NCBI RefSeq assembly: GCF_017874215.1
Contig: NZ_JAGGLB010000038.1
Location: forward strand, 1-64,000
Source of the DNA: Paenibacillus eucommiae
Lineage (GTDB): Bacteria > Bacillota > Bacilli > Paenibacillales > NBRC-103111
DNA length: 64,000 nucleotides
Reading direction: 5' to 3'
Part shown: positions 43,132-51,505 of the stretch, piece by piece
Numbering within the stretch: position 1 is the stretch's first letter
How the letters are laid out: every line of letters starts with the position of its first letter
Program-made: the position numbers and the translations under genes
The notes under the pieces: generated by a model
Told to the model about the DNA's origin: nothing
Database searches by the model: none
What the model saw: the letters and a program-made list of their open reading frames with translations, nothing else

Positions 43132-44766
43132 TTATGTTCTTCGCTCCAACAGCAAATCCGTAAGCAATTCCAGCTGCGCCTCAATGGAGACCGGATCAGC
43201 ATAGGAAAACATCTCCTTATTCAACTCAAAAATCCGATCATGGACGACAGCCGGCAACTGGTTCCACTCCACGCTCCTCGAGACGAGCTCAACGCCCTCA
43301 CCTTCATTGATCACAAATAAAAAATCAGCGGCAGCCGCATACTCCGGAAGCAGCCGGATCGGCAGTCTTTGTTCGACCTGAGCCCCGCTCTCGATGATTT
43401 GCTGCACCTTACGCGGAGCTTTGAACTGAAATCCCCGATAAATAGCCCAGCCGCTGCGTCCATAATTATCGCCAAAAACTGAAAACATGCTGCCATTTCC
43501 TTCAATACGGATAATAGCTGCCGTCTTGCTCTCATTTGCGATGCCGGCTGAGGCAATTTTGGCTCGGGACAAAGCTGCTTTCTTCTCATAGCGGACAATA
43601 AACTGTTCTGCAGCCCTGGGATTATTGATCAACTCGCCCACCAATCGCGTGTCCTCGTAGATGCTTCGATTCCCGTCATACGGAATTAGAACGGATGGAG
43701 CAATTTTCGACAATTGGTCGTATTCAGCCAGGTTGTTGCTGTTCATAAGAATCAAGTCGGGCTCCAGCCCGGCAATCATCCCCAAGGAAGGTGTGGCACC
43801 AACATCCACGATATCCGCTTCTATTTCCTTCAAAAATGTGCTTCCTCCCCACCAGGTTAAATTGGCACCCACAGGCTTTACGCCCATAGCTGTCAAAATT
43901 CCGCTGTAATAAAGTGCAACGACCCGAAGCTCGCGTCGGCGCTTGCTTACGAAATGCTTAGGGGAAAGACCAACCACTTGCTTAAACCGGCGGCTAAAAT
44001 AGTACACATCCTGAAAACCGGCATTGCGGGCGATTGTATTCAAATGATCGTTAGACACGAGCAATTGCTTCTTCGCTTGATTGATGCGCAGCTGGGTGAC
44101 ATAATCCAGCGGGCTTTGACCTGTCAGTTCCTTGAACAAATACGTATATTGCCTTGTCCCGATTTTCGCCCGCTCTGCCAGATTTTTAATATTCACAGTC
44201 TTTGAAAGATCAGCATGCATTTCGTCAATTGTTTGACTTACCGCACTGCGGGGATCGCTTTCAGCTTGAATTAAATTTCTCTCACACAAATAATACAACA
44301 GCTCCTGCAGACGAATATGCTGCTTGAATGACTCCAGCCCTTCACCTTGAGACTCGTATTTATGCAATTCCCCCAGCATCGTGGACCATTGTCCGAATGG
44401 CTGAATATTTAATTTACCTGCAAGTGGGAACAGCTCTGGCGGAGCAAGCTCTTGGGCAGATTCGCATTCACTAACTTCTACCCGTTTCATCCGAAAAGTC
44501 AAGCGATACAGTCCAAGCTCTTCAGCTCCAGCGTTTTCCGTTTCAAGCATTGTGGCTGGTGGAATCAGGAAGCATCCCCCTTTTGTCAGCCGGGAACGTT
44601 TCCCGTCGATCAGGCCAGTGCCTGTTCCTTGCATGATGCCAATCAGCGTATAGTCTTGAACAAGCAGCTTTTCCGTTCTGGAACCAGCCGGGTAACGCTT
44701 ATATTCAACTTCCAAAAGCGTGAACAAGCACGTTCGGAACGGCAAGCTTACACCAGTCATTTGCAA
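43132..44766 (-). CDS. AraC regulator fused to a siderophore-binding domain (Btr-like)
   Basis: A 544-residue cytoplasmic regulator. Residues 1-170 form a cupin-like N-terminal part; the AraC domain follows with VNIKNLAERAKIGTRQYTYL and LNTIARNAGFQDVYYFSRRF then KQVVGLSPKHF. Residues about 285-544 are a periplasmic-binding fold normally found outside the cell, here lacking an export signal. This is the arrangement of Bacillus Btr, which binds ferric bacillibactin inside the cell and activates its uptake genes. The binding domain is very similar to the lipoprotein at 45.9 kb (shared PVGANLTWWGGS and APSVLIPYD.NRS). A TTG start at 44766 has AAGGGG at good spacing. A Fur box lies upstream. Confidence 0.93.
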   Translation of the reverse strand: MQMTGVSLPFRTCLFTLLEVEYKRYPAGSRTEKLLVQDYTLIGIMQGTGTGLIDGKRSRLTKGGCFLIPPATMLETENAGAEELGLYRLTFRMKRVEVSECESAQELAPPELFPLAGKLNIQPFGQWSTMLGELHKYESQGEGLESFKQHIRLQELLYYLCERNLIQAESDPRSAVSQTIDEMHADLSKTVNIKNLAERAKIGTRQYTYLFKELTGQSPLDYVTQLRINQAKKQLLVSNDHLNTIARNAGFQDVYYFSRRFKQVVGLSPKHFVSKRRRELRVVALYYSGILTAMGVKPVGANLTWWGGSTFLKEIEADIVDVGATPSLGMIAGLEPDLILMNSNNLAEYDQLSKIAPSVLIPYDGNRSIYEDTRLVGELINNPRAAEQFIVRYEKKAALSRAKIASAGIANESKTAAIIRIEGNGSMFSVFGDNYGRSGWAIYRGFQFKAPRKVQQIIESGAQVEQRLPIRLLPEYAAAADFLFVINEGEGVELVSRSVEWNQLPAVVHDRIFELNKEMFSYADPVSIEAQLELLTDLLLERRT

Positions 44767-44790
44767 GATCAGCCCCTTCTTGTAAATAAA

Positions 44791-44805
44791 TGAGAATCGT
44801 TATCA
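44791..44805. promoter_or_regulatory. Fur box upstream of the AraC-siderophore sensor
   Basis: TGAGAATCGTTATCA matches 13 of 15 bases of the TGATAATNATTATCA consensus. It is 25 bases upstream of the sensor's start, where Fur would block transcription when iron is plentiful. Confidence 0.75.
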
Positions 44806-44882
44806 AATTATCGTTGTTTTCATTTTATCTCATAGAAGAGGCTAGTTTCAACTATTATTAGAAAATGGCTCCTACTAGTAAA

Positions 44883-45400
44883 TCGCCTTGCGACGTCCTT
44901 TGAGGTGCGTGTTCTTGATGTAGGAGCGTTGCGGAGGGAATGGCTATGGGCTCCAGCCGCTGTTAAAGATTTGTTCCCTTCCATGGAATGGATGAGGGGG
45001 TTGGAATAAATCTTTAAAGGCAGGCACAGGCGCCGGAGACGAAGAGCCCGCTCAGCTGAGAGGAGCTGATGCTTTAACGATGTTTTTCATCGCTAAAACC
45101 ACCATTTCCTCTCCTCAACCATGCTTTAATGATGAAAAACATCGTTAAAATTCCTTTTTACCACCCAAAGAGGCCATCCGCTCTGCTTTAACGATGAAAA
45201 ACATCATTAACGCACCTGATTGACCTGGAACACTTGCTTTAACGATGAAAAACATCGTCTTAAATGGAGCACACACTCATTGCGGAGAAGGACGTACTGC
45301 TACTAGACTGCTACTCTCGTTCTTCCGCCCACATACCTTCCTCTCAGCCTCAAATTGACGAACATGCCACGCTCATCTCAAACCTGCGAAGGGACTGGGC
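44883..45400 (+). repeat. Dispersed mosaic repeat, locus 5, with four-palindrome array
   Basis: It starts with TCGCCTTGCGACGTCCTTTG, continues with the inverted repeat TTAAAGATTTGTTCC / GGAATAAATCTTTAA (44963, 45003), then GCCCGCTCAGCTGAGAGGAG. Four palindromes follow at 45073-45097 (T5 loop), 45125-45149, 45187-45210 and 45238-45262, spaced 52, 62 and 51. Then come AATGGAGCACACACTCATT and the TGCTACTCTCGTTCTTCCGC module shared with locus 3. The GCTCTTCC and GGGATAGTG modules are missing. Confidence 0.86.
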
Positions 45401-45431
45401 AAGGTTGTTCAGATCATAGCGGAGCCAATCC

Positions 45432-45632
45432 CAAGTAGCTTACGGACATGAGATGCGCTATTTGTGTCAATTAAGGTCCTTTTGGGATCGCTACGGACAT
45501 CAGATCCCTTATTCGCCTTAGCTGGTGGGTTTGGTGCTTCTTCTGATCGAAATAACGGATCTCATGTCCGTAAGCATCCTTAAATAGGGGGATTTGCCAC
45601 AAATAACGGCTCTCATGTCCGCAACGACTAAA
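45432..45632. repeat. Inverted ACGGACAT repeat cluster, copy 2
   Basis: Two right-facing units (ACGGACATGAGATGCGCTATT at 45441 region and ACGGACATCAGATCCCTTATT near 45492) and two left-facing units (AATAACGGATCTCATGTCCG near 45550 and AATAACGGCTCTCATGTCCG near 45602). It has the same layout as the cluster at 3029-3210 and likewise abuts a palindrome-array locus. Confidence 0.7.
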
Positions 45633-45654
45633 TTTCCCACCTATGCCCCTCACT

Positions 45655-45745
45655 TTTCCTTTACTCTCCCATTACTCTTCCACTATCTTCCATTACTCTT
45701 CTATCACTCTTCCATTACTTTTCCATTACTCTTCACATTACTTTC
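45655..45745. repeat. ATTACTCTTCC tandem-like tract
   Basis: Imperfect copies of TTCCATTACTCTTCTATC-like units, pyrimidine-rich on the plus strand. It continues the repeat region downstream of the siderophore-binding lipoprotein gene. Confidence 0.7.
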
Positions 45746-45803
45746 CCACCATTTTGCTCCCCAACCTCCGGCTTCTAACAAGACTTGTTCCAGTATGTGC
45801 ATC

Positions 45804-45829
45804 AAAAAAACCGCCAGTATCGGCGGTTT
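45804..45829 (-). terminator. Terminator of the siderophore-binding lipoprotein gene
   Basis: On the minus strand, AAACCGCC and GGCGGTTT form an 8-bp stem, followed by T. It is about 57 bases after the gene's stop. Confidence 0.85.
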
Positions 45830-45885
45830 CCAGAGTTACTCCAGAGTTATTACTCCAACATTATTCCAGTACTGCTCACCCTCAC

Positions 45886-46938
45886 TTATTTGTGGGATAG
45901 CAGCATTTCTGTAATTAAATCAAGCTGTGCTTCAATCGAGATCGGGTCGAAATAAAAATATTGCTTTCCGTCCAGCTCCATAACCTTCTTATTTTTGACC
46001 GCTGGAATCGTCTTCCATACCGCACTGCCGGATACAAGATCCGTACCTTCACCTTCGTTTGAGACCAGAATGTAGTCGGCATCGGCTACATATTCCGGAA
46101 GCAGCTCCAACGATAATTTTTGGACGATCTGGGTTCCGCTGCTCTCAAGCTCCTTCTCGATTTTCTCTGGCATCTTGAGGTTAAGCCCCCGATAAACAGA
46201 CCATCCGCCTCGGCCATAATTATATCCGAATATCGAAAACTCGCTTCCCTTTCCCTCAATTCGAATAATGGCCACCTTGGCATTCTCATCGATGGTGCCG
46301 GCAATTTTGGCGTGGGCTGCGGCGGCCTTTTCCTCGAAGCTCGCCATTAATTGCTCCGCCGCTTGCGGCTTTCCTATCAATTCCCCGACCAGCTTTGCAT
46401 CATCATAGGTGCTCCGGTTCGCATCATAAGGGATCAGCACCGATGGGGCGATTTTGGCAAACTGCTCATAGTCCTCAGCATTATTGCTGTTCATAATAAT
46501 CAAATCCGGCTCCAGCTTCGCCACCGCTTCCAATGACGGAGGGCCGCCAACATCAACGATCCCATCCGCCTCCATGTCCTTCAAAAACGGGCTTCCGCCC
46601 CACCAGGTTAAATTGGCTCCGACAGGCTTTATATCAAAAGCGAGCAGAATATGATGATAATATAGAGCGACGATCCGCTTAGGCTCGGCTGGAATTTCAA
46701 CATCCCCATTGACCGTACTCACGACCCGGGTCGCTGCCTTAGTGCCATCATCTGTAGCTGCGGGGGCATCTGTTGCACTGTTCGTGTCCGTTTTATCTGC
46801 GCTCGTCACGGTTGGTGTACCGGTTGTGCCATTATTGCCCGACTCATCCTTTGATCGATCCCCGCAAGCGCTGGCCATAGTCAGGATTAGCAGCAGTGCG
46901 ATCCCCAAAAATACATATTTTTTTCTCTGAGCTTGCAT
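45886..46938 (-). CDS. Iron-siderophore ABC transporter binding lipoprotein (FeuA-like)
   Basis: A 350-residue lipoprotein: ALLLILTMASACGDRS with the lipobox Cys near residue 25, a Thr/Asp/Ala-rich linker to about 70, then the siderophore-binding fold starting RVVSTVNGDVEIPAEPKRI. The start at 46938 has GGAGGG in front; a longer frame begins inside the Fur box and is not used. Its binding domain parallels that of the AraC regulator nearly throughout. No permease or ATPase genes adjoin it, so it must share those of another siderophore system. A Fur box precedes it, so it is made under iron shortage. Confidence 0.92.
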   Translation of the reverse strand: MQAQRKKYVFLGIALLLILTMASACGDRSKDESGNNGTTGTPTVTSADKTDTNSATDAPAATDDGTKAATRVVSTVNGDVEIPAEPKRIVALYYHHILLAFDIKPVGANLTWWGGSPFLKDMEADGIVDVGGPPSLEAVAKLEPDLIIMNSNNAEDYEQFAKIAPSVLIPYDANRSTYDDAKLVGELIGKPQAAEQLMASFEEKAAAAHAKIAGTIDENAKVAIIRIEGKGSEFSIFGYNYGRGGWSVYRGLNLKMPEKIEKELESSGTQIVQKLSLELLPEYVADADYILVSNEGEGTDLVSGSAVWKTIPAVKNKKVMELDGKQYFYFDPISIEAQLDLITEMLLSHK

Positions 46939-46955
46939 CTTAAAACCCTCCATTT

Positions 46956-46970
46956 TGATAATGATTATCA
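46956..46970. promoter_or_regulatory. Fur box upstream of the siderophore-binding lipoprotein
   Basis: TGATAATGATTATCA, a perfect match to the 7-1-7 Fur consensus, 18 bases upstream of the start codon. Confidence 0.9.
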
Positions 46971-47135
46971 TTTGTACCCAATTATACGAGAGTTGATCCC
47001 CATGAACAATAGATGATTCCGATTAAAATAGCGCATTTCTGCCAAAACATTGTTGTTTCATACCAAAATCACCCCCATGCTTCATGCACAAATCTATGGA
47101 TTTGTTTTGCTGAATGATAGTTAAACTGGAGATAT

Positions 47136-47164
47136 TTGAAGTCATTTTCCATAAATAGTATAAT
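47136..47164 (+). promoter_or_regulatory. Predicted promoter of the FAD oxidoreductase gene
   Basis: TTGAAG, a 17-base spacer, then a perfect TATAAT. Transcription would begin near 47171, about 37 bases before the leader frame's TTG and 117 before the ATG at 47288. Confidence 0.75.
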
Positions 47165-47207
47165 AATCCCAGCTAGTCTATCGAATTTTCATAGGGAGAG
47201 TGTAGTT

Positions 47208-47339
47208 TTGGCAATAATGGGAGAAAAGAAAAATGGGGCAAGTACAAAAGTTATCATCGTTTTAGCCGTATTGATTGTATTGATTGCATGTTCACATGGA
47301 GGTTGTACGAAAACAAAGCGAAGCCAAATGACAGTATAG
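47208..47339 (+). CDS. Lipoprotein-like signal segment, probably the frameshifted N-terminus of the FAD oxidoreductase
   Basis: A 43-residue frame starting at TTG 47208 (GGGAGAG seven bases upstream) or ATG 47217. It encodes MGEKKNGASTKVIIVLAVLI-type sequence ending in a lipobox-like VLIACS, then runs out of frame (GGCTKTKRSQMTV). The oxidoreductase frame overlaps it and has no start signal of its own. The simplest reading is that one protein with a lipoprotein signal has been split by a one-base shift between about 47281 and 47315. A separate small membrane peptide is the alternative. Confidence 0.55.
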   Translation: MAIMGEKKNGASTKVIIVLAVLIVLIACSHGGCTKTKRSQMTV

Positions 47340-49213
47340 TTCATGCACCACATGAGAACAAGCCTCTGGAGCCAGTAGAAACCGTGTCGAAAATCAATAG
47401 CGAATACGATGTCATCGTAGCCGGAACGGACCCTGAGGGCATAGCAGCAGCGGTATCTGCAGCCCGCAACGGGTTGAAAACACTGCTCGTTGACGGTAAT
47501 AATCGGGAAATTCTAGGCGGACTTTTCACTGTAGGCTGGTTGAATAGCCTCGACATGAACCTCGATAAAAATGACAAATCATCAAATAAGGGCAAGCCAC
47601 TGAATAAGGGTATTTTCACCGAATGGTTTGCTCAAGTCGAAGGCGACTCATTTGATATCCATACAGCGGCGAACGCATTCAAGCGTCTTGTGGATGGGGA
47701 GAAAAATATTGACCTGCTGCTGAAAGTAAAATCGATGGAACCGATACTCCAGGAAGGCGGCGACAGTGCGGGCAGCAAGACGATAACCGGGCTGAAGCTG
47801 GTATTGGAGGATGGGACTGTTCAGGAAGTGAAGGCCAAATCAATAATTGACGCTACGCAGGATGCTGATATTGCCGCTGCTGCGGGGGTCCCTTACACGC
47901 TTGGTCGCGAAGATATCGGAAATAAGGATTCACGTATGGCCGTGACGCTCGTTTTTCGTCTTAGTAATGTGACAGACGATGTATGGAAGAACATCCGGAA
48001 GGCGATTAAAATAGAGGACAATGGGAAAAATGAGCACGGCTCCAATGAACAGAGCGCTTGGGGATACAATAAGTTGCAGACGTATCAACCGGTCAACGAA
48101 AAAAGGACGAAGATGCGGGGGCTCAACATCGGCAGACTGAACGATGACTCAGTATTGATCAACGCGCTGCAAATTTTCGGCATCGATGGTTCCGATCCGG
48201 CCTCCCGGGAAGAAGGCATCCGCATCGGCAAGGAAGAGCTGCCGCATGTTGTTGACTATATAAAAGCCAACTTCCCCGAGCTTGCCGGCGTTGAGCTTGA
48301 TGGTACAGCTCCAGAGCTGTACATCCGTGAAACGCGCCATATCCAAGGCGAATACAGGCTAAGCATGATTGATGTGCTGGAAAATCGGGACCAATGGGAT
48401 CGCATTGCTTTCGGCTCCTATGCGGTAGACATTCAGCGCACTAAACCCGATGAATGGGGAGATATCATTACAGGACCGATTCAGTATGCCGTGCCTTTGC
48501 GCAGTATTGTGCCGCTCAAAGTGGACGGACTGCTCGTAGTCGGCCGTGCGGCGAGCTTCGATACGCTGCCGCATGGCAGCGCACGCACCGTGCCAGTAGG
48601 CATGGCGACAGCCGAAGCGGCTGGGGCCGCGGCCAAATTGTCGCAGACCGAAGGCATAACGTTCAGACAGCTTTCTGCTTCCAAGGAAGCGGTCGCCAAG
48701 CTGCAGAATATGCTGAACGAGCAAGGAATGGATATTAAGCCCTTTACCATCGAACCGATAGCAATATCGAAGCACAAGCACTACACCGGGCTTAAGGTAG
48801 CCCTATTGATGGGATTAGCCAAAGGCGGATACACGAACAAGAATTTCAATCTGGAAGGCGAAAGCAATCCGCAGGCAATGGTCTACTTGATCGGCGGCGC
48901 CAAGACAGCGCTTGGCCAACCGGCCGCTATGCCAGGTGATCCATCTGCAGCGGTTGCCGCAATCCCTGAAGCTGAGCGGTCTAAGCAAAAGCTGACGCTG
49001 GAGCAAGCCAGCCTGACTATAGCGACCGCATTAGGTATGAAGGTGTCACCAGCGGAGGCGCAGTCAGCACTTGTGAGCGGTGGATTTCTGAGCGAGGCGA
49101 CAGTGAACGGGATTGATGATCCAACTGCACTGAAGATTGGCGAAACACATATGATGCTGAAAGACCTTGCCCAAACATTTGGAGCTGCGGCTGATCCGTA
49201 TATTAGCCGTTAG
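47288..49213 (+). CDS. FAD-dependent oxidoreductase
   Basis: A 641-residue frame. The FAD-binding Rossmann motif is near residue 40: YDVIVAGTDPEGIAAAVSAA (G.D.EG.AAA in place of the usual GxGxxG), followed by KTLLVDGN and ILGGLFTVGWLNS. IDATQDADIAAAAGVPY and a late PLRSIVPLKVDGLLVVGRAAS block fit the FAD_oxidored family. The C-terminal 150 residues form an extra domain resembling surface repeat units (PGDPSAAVAAIPEAERSKQK). No ribosome binding site precedes the ATG at 47288; the true start is probably in the overlapping signal frame at 47208. A good promoter (47136) and a terminator (49242) bracket it. The substrate is unknown. Confidence 0.8.
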   Translation: MFTWRLYENKAKPNDSIVHAPHENKPLEPVETVSKINSEYDVIVAGTDPEGIAAAVSAARNGLKTLLVDGNNREILGGLFTVGWLNSLDMNLDKNDKSSNKGKPLNKGIFTEWFAQVEGDSFDIHTAANAFKRLVDGEKNIDLLLKVKSMEPILQEGGDSAGSKTITGLKLVLEDGTVQEVKAKSIIDATQDADIAAAAGVPYTLGREDIGNKDSRMAVTLVFRLSNVTDDVWKNIRKAIKIEDNGKNEHGSNEQSAWGYNKLQTYQPVNEKRTKMRGLNIGRLNDDSVLINALQIFGIDGSDPASREEGIRIGKEELPHVVDYIKANFPELAGVELDGTAPELYIRETRHIQGEYRLSMIDVLENRDQWDRIAFGSYAVDIQRTKPDEWGDIITGPIQYAVPLRSIVPLKVDGLLVVGRAASFDTLPHGSARTVPVGMATAEAAGAAAKLSQTEGITFRQLSASKEAVAKLQNMLNEQGMDIKPFTIEPIAISKHKHYTGLKVALLMGLAKGGYTNKNFNLEGESNPQAMVYLIGGAKTALGQPAAMPGDPSAAVAAIPEAERSKQKLTLEQASLTIATALGMKVSPAEAQSALVSGGFLSEATVNGIDDPTALKIGETHMMLKDLAQTFGAAADPYISR

Positions 49214-49241
49214 CGCACTGAATGCAGACTTCTTTTCACGG

Positions 49242-49303
49242 ATAAATCCGTTCTGTTTGATGCTCCTGAACCAGGGGACTTCGATAGGACGGATTTATTT
49301 GTT
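49242..49303 (+). terminator. Terminator of the FAD oxidoreductase gene
   Basis: ATAAATCCGT (49242) pairs with ACGGATTTAT (49289), followed by TTT. It lies about 30 bases after the stop codon. Confidence 0.75.
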
Positions 49304-49328
49304 TCCATGCACACTTTCCCAAATTAGC

Positions 49329-49356
49329 TTGAAATAAATGGTCCAGGCTGTAAAAT
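49329..49356 (+). promoter_or_regulatory. Predicted promoter of the YjbR/MmcQ-like gene
   Basis: TTGAAA, a 16-base spacer, then TAAAAT, with the gene's ATG 58 bases on. Confidence 0.6.
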
Positions 49357-49414
49357 AGGAATATGAAAAAGAATCAAAAAGGATTGTATGAAGCTTCTCA
49401 GGGGGAATACATTC

Positions 49415-49789
49415 ATGGACATCAACACGTTAACCAGTTACCTTTTATCAAAAAAAGGATCCTCGGATCAATATCCATTCGGTGATGATGTCTTAGTCAT
49501 CAAAGTAGCCTCAAAAATGTTTGCTCTACTTTCCGAACGAAACAATCAGCCGAATATCAGCTTGAAATGTGATCCTTTTATAGCCGAAAACTTAAGACAG
49601 CAGCACGCGTCCATTACTCCCGGTTACCACTTAAACAAAAGTCATTGGAATACAATAATCCTCGATGGCTCTGTTTCAGAGATTGAACTATTCAGAATGA
49701 TTGATCATTCTTACGAACTGGTTTTTAACAAATTAAAAAAGTCGGAGAAAGATGCCATTAGGGAGCAAGAAAGCACAGATAGTCGTTGA
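49415..49789 (+). CDS. YjbR/MmcQ-like protein
   Basis: A 124-residue soluble protein with the YjbR pattern: LTSYLLSKKGSSDQYPFGDDVLVIKVASKMFALL near the start, ISLKCDPFIAENLRQQH in the middle, and GYHLNKSHWNTIILDGSV before a final helix. The family has a double-wing fold related to some DNA-binding proteins, but its function is not established. AGGGGG supports the ATG at 49415; the frame extends upstream to 49388 without support. It is a single gene with its own promoter, convergent with the amidohydrolase gene. Confidence 0.85.
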   Translation: MDINTLTSYLLSKKGSSDQYPFGDDVLVIKVASKMFALLSERNNQPNISLKCDPFIAENLRQQHASITPGYHLNKSHWNTIILDGSVSEIELFRMIDHSYELVFNKLKKSEKDAIREQESTDSR

Positions 49790-49852
49790 ACATGCAGGCG
49801 AGAATACTTGCACCTCTTGCTCCTCAAAGCCGGGATACACCGAATTCGAAGC

Positions 49853-51454
49853 TTAAACCAAACAGCGATCCCATATTCGTTTCATATTTCCGCCAAATAC
49901 AGCTTCCTTCTCCTCCATGGTTAAATCCGCGTAGGCCAGCCAGCCGAACTGGGGACGCGGGTCTCTCATGGGAGAATCGGTGCCGAACAGCACTTTATGA
50001 GCGCCGACTTCCTTCACCAGGTATTCAATGGATCCCAAGGTAACGGAGGTGTAGGTCAGCTGCAAGGTGACGTTGTCATACTTACGTGCAACTGCGGCGT
50101 ATAACTCGGCAATTTCAAAGGTGCGTGCCGCATGATCCATAAATAGGTTAACTTCCGGGTATCGCTGCGCCAGCTCTTCAATTTGTGCCGTATAGGCAGC
50201 ATCGCTTTGCCCGGCCGGATCGACCAGAGCATAAAGCCTTCTCTCATTCCCGAGCCGCCACCACGGGGTATAAACCGGATCTGTATAAGGAATATGCGAC
50301 AAAAAGTAGTAGGGCTTCATCCCCTTGAATCCTTTGTCTACATGCCATTTGCGGGCCTCTCTTTCGACATCGGCAACATAATTGGGGTCAATGACCACAT
50401 AGGCCTCCACTTCATCCGGATACTTCAAGACCGCCTGCTCGGCCACTGCATTGCCGGCCTCCGAATCACCGCCATTAATGCCTACCCACGGCGCAATCGA
50501 CATTTTGCGGATCCCAAGCTTGCGGTACATGGCTATCATCGGATCTATAGTGCCCTGCAGCATAGGAAACCCGCTTCCTGTCCCGCCTCCCTCTTCAATA
50601 AGATGAGTATGCGAATCATACACAGGGATAGATAAGGGAAGCCCTCGGGATGCTTCCAGCACCACCGCATCCTGCTCAGGCAGTTCGGCTTCGGGAGGTG
50701 TCACGCCAAGCAGTCTGCACAAGTTGCCGCCGGCAATAAGCTGCTTCGCTTCATTTGGAATCTGGGCATAATCGATCAGCGATCTGGCTGCGCCCGGGCT
50801 TTTGAACGGCATGCCGCTGCCAAACAACAAGCGCTCCGCCCCGTAACGTTCATACATCATCTCAATTATGGCATTACTCTGTAAAGCCGAGAACTCCACG
50901 CACAATGTATCATATGCATCCATTATTGGAAATAAACGCCTTTCCTGACTCCAGCTTGCACCTTGCAAAAGCAAGGTCAGAGCCGGATGATGAGTCAGTA
51001 TATCTGCAAGCTGATCGAAGGAAATTTCCGACGCATCCACAAGAAGCGGAATCCGCTGGCGCTCCAGCTCGGCGAGCAATGGCCCGATTGTTCGCTGGCC
51101 CGGATCATAGTAATGGGCTTTGGGAAACAGCTTCACAGCATGAATGCCTTCAGCTCTCATATTGGCAGCAAGCTGCTCTGGCGAAATAAAGTCTCCCAAG
51201 TGATCCGGCATCGCCCCCCAGCATCCATACAGCCTTGGACTTTTGGCCAGTTCATCAGCCAGCACGCTATTTCCGTACATGGGGGAATGTGCCTTCGCCA
51301 TTCCGTGATATACCAAAGCTCCGGCGATTCCACACTGATCCATAACCGATAAGATCTGTTCCGTCTTCCAGGGCTGCAAACGGTGCTTGTAGGCGATCTT
51401 CCCCACACTGGCGTTGCAATCGAAAAACTGCAGCGGTAATTGAATATTTGTCAT
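49853..51454 (-). CDS. Tandem amidohydrolase, second domain intact
   Basis: A 533-residue cytoplasmic protein with two amidohydrolase (TIM-barrel, ACMSD-like) domains. The second (about 285-533) has the metal motif YDSHTHLIE, a later His in LFMDHAARTF and the Asp in LFGTDSPMRDP. The first (about 5-260) has the same fold signals but lacks these: FDCNASVG stands where HxH should be and LFGSGMPFKSP lacks the Asp. The first half is therefore probably non-catalytic, maybe structural or substrate-positioning. AGGAAGAG precedes the ATG. It is the last gene of the second sugar-importer operon, so it likely acts on a breakdown product. Confidence 0.85.
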   Translation of the reverse strand: MTNIQLPLQFFDCNASVGKIAYKHRLQPWKTEQILSVMDQCGIAGALVYHGMAKAHSPMYGNSVLADELAKSPRLYGCWGAMPDHLGDFISPEQLAANMRAEGIHAVKLFPKAHYYDPGQRTIGPLLAELERQRIPLLVDASEISFDQLADILTHHPALTLLLQGASWSQERRLFPIMDAYDTLCVEFSALQSNAIIEMMYERYGAERLLFGSGMPFKSPGAARSLIDYAQIPNEAKQLIAGGNLCRLLGVTPPEAELPEQDAVVLEASRGLPLSIPVYDSHTHLIEEGGGTGSGFPMLQGTIDPMIAMYRKLGIRKMSIAPWVGINGGDSEAGNAVAEQAVLKYPDEVEAYVVIDPNYVADVEREARKWHVDKGFKGMKPYYFLSHIPYTDPVYTPWWRLGNERRLYALVDPAGQSDAAYTAQIEELAQRYPEVNLFMDHAARTFEIAELYAAVARKYDNVTLQLTYTSVTLGSIEYLVKEVGAHKVLFGTDSPMRDPRPQFGWLAYADLTMEEKEAVFGGNMKRIWDRCLV

Positions 51455-51505
51455 TTCTCTTCCTATCCTCCCACATTGATTTTGCTTTCCATCTTCAGGC
51501 CTGAA

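Noticed and set aside
46939..46971. Upstream start for the siderophore-binding lipoprotein
   Set aside because: It would begin inside the Fur box; the Met at 46938 has a GGAGGG site and a normal signal peptide.
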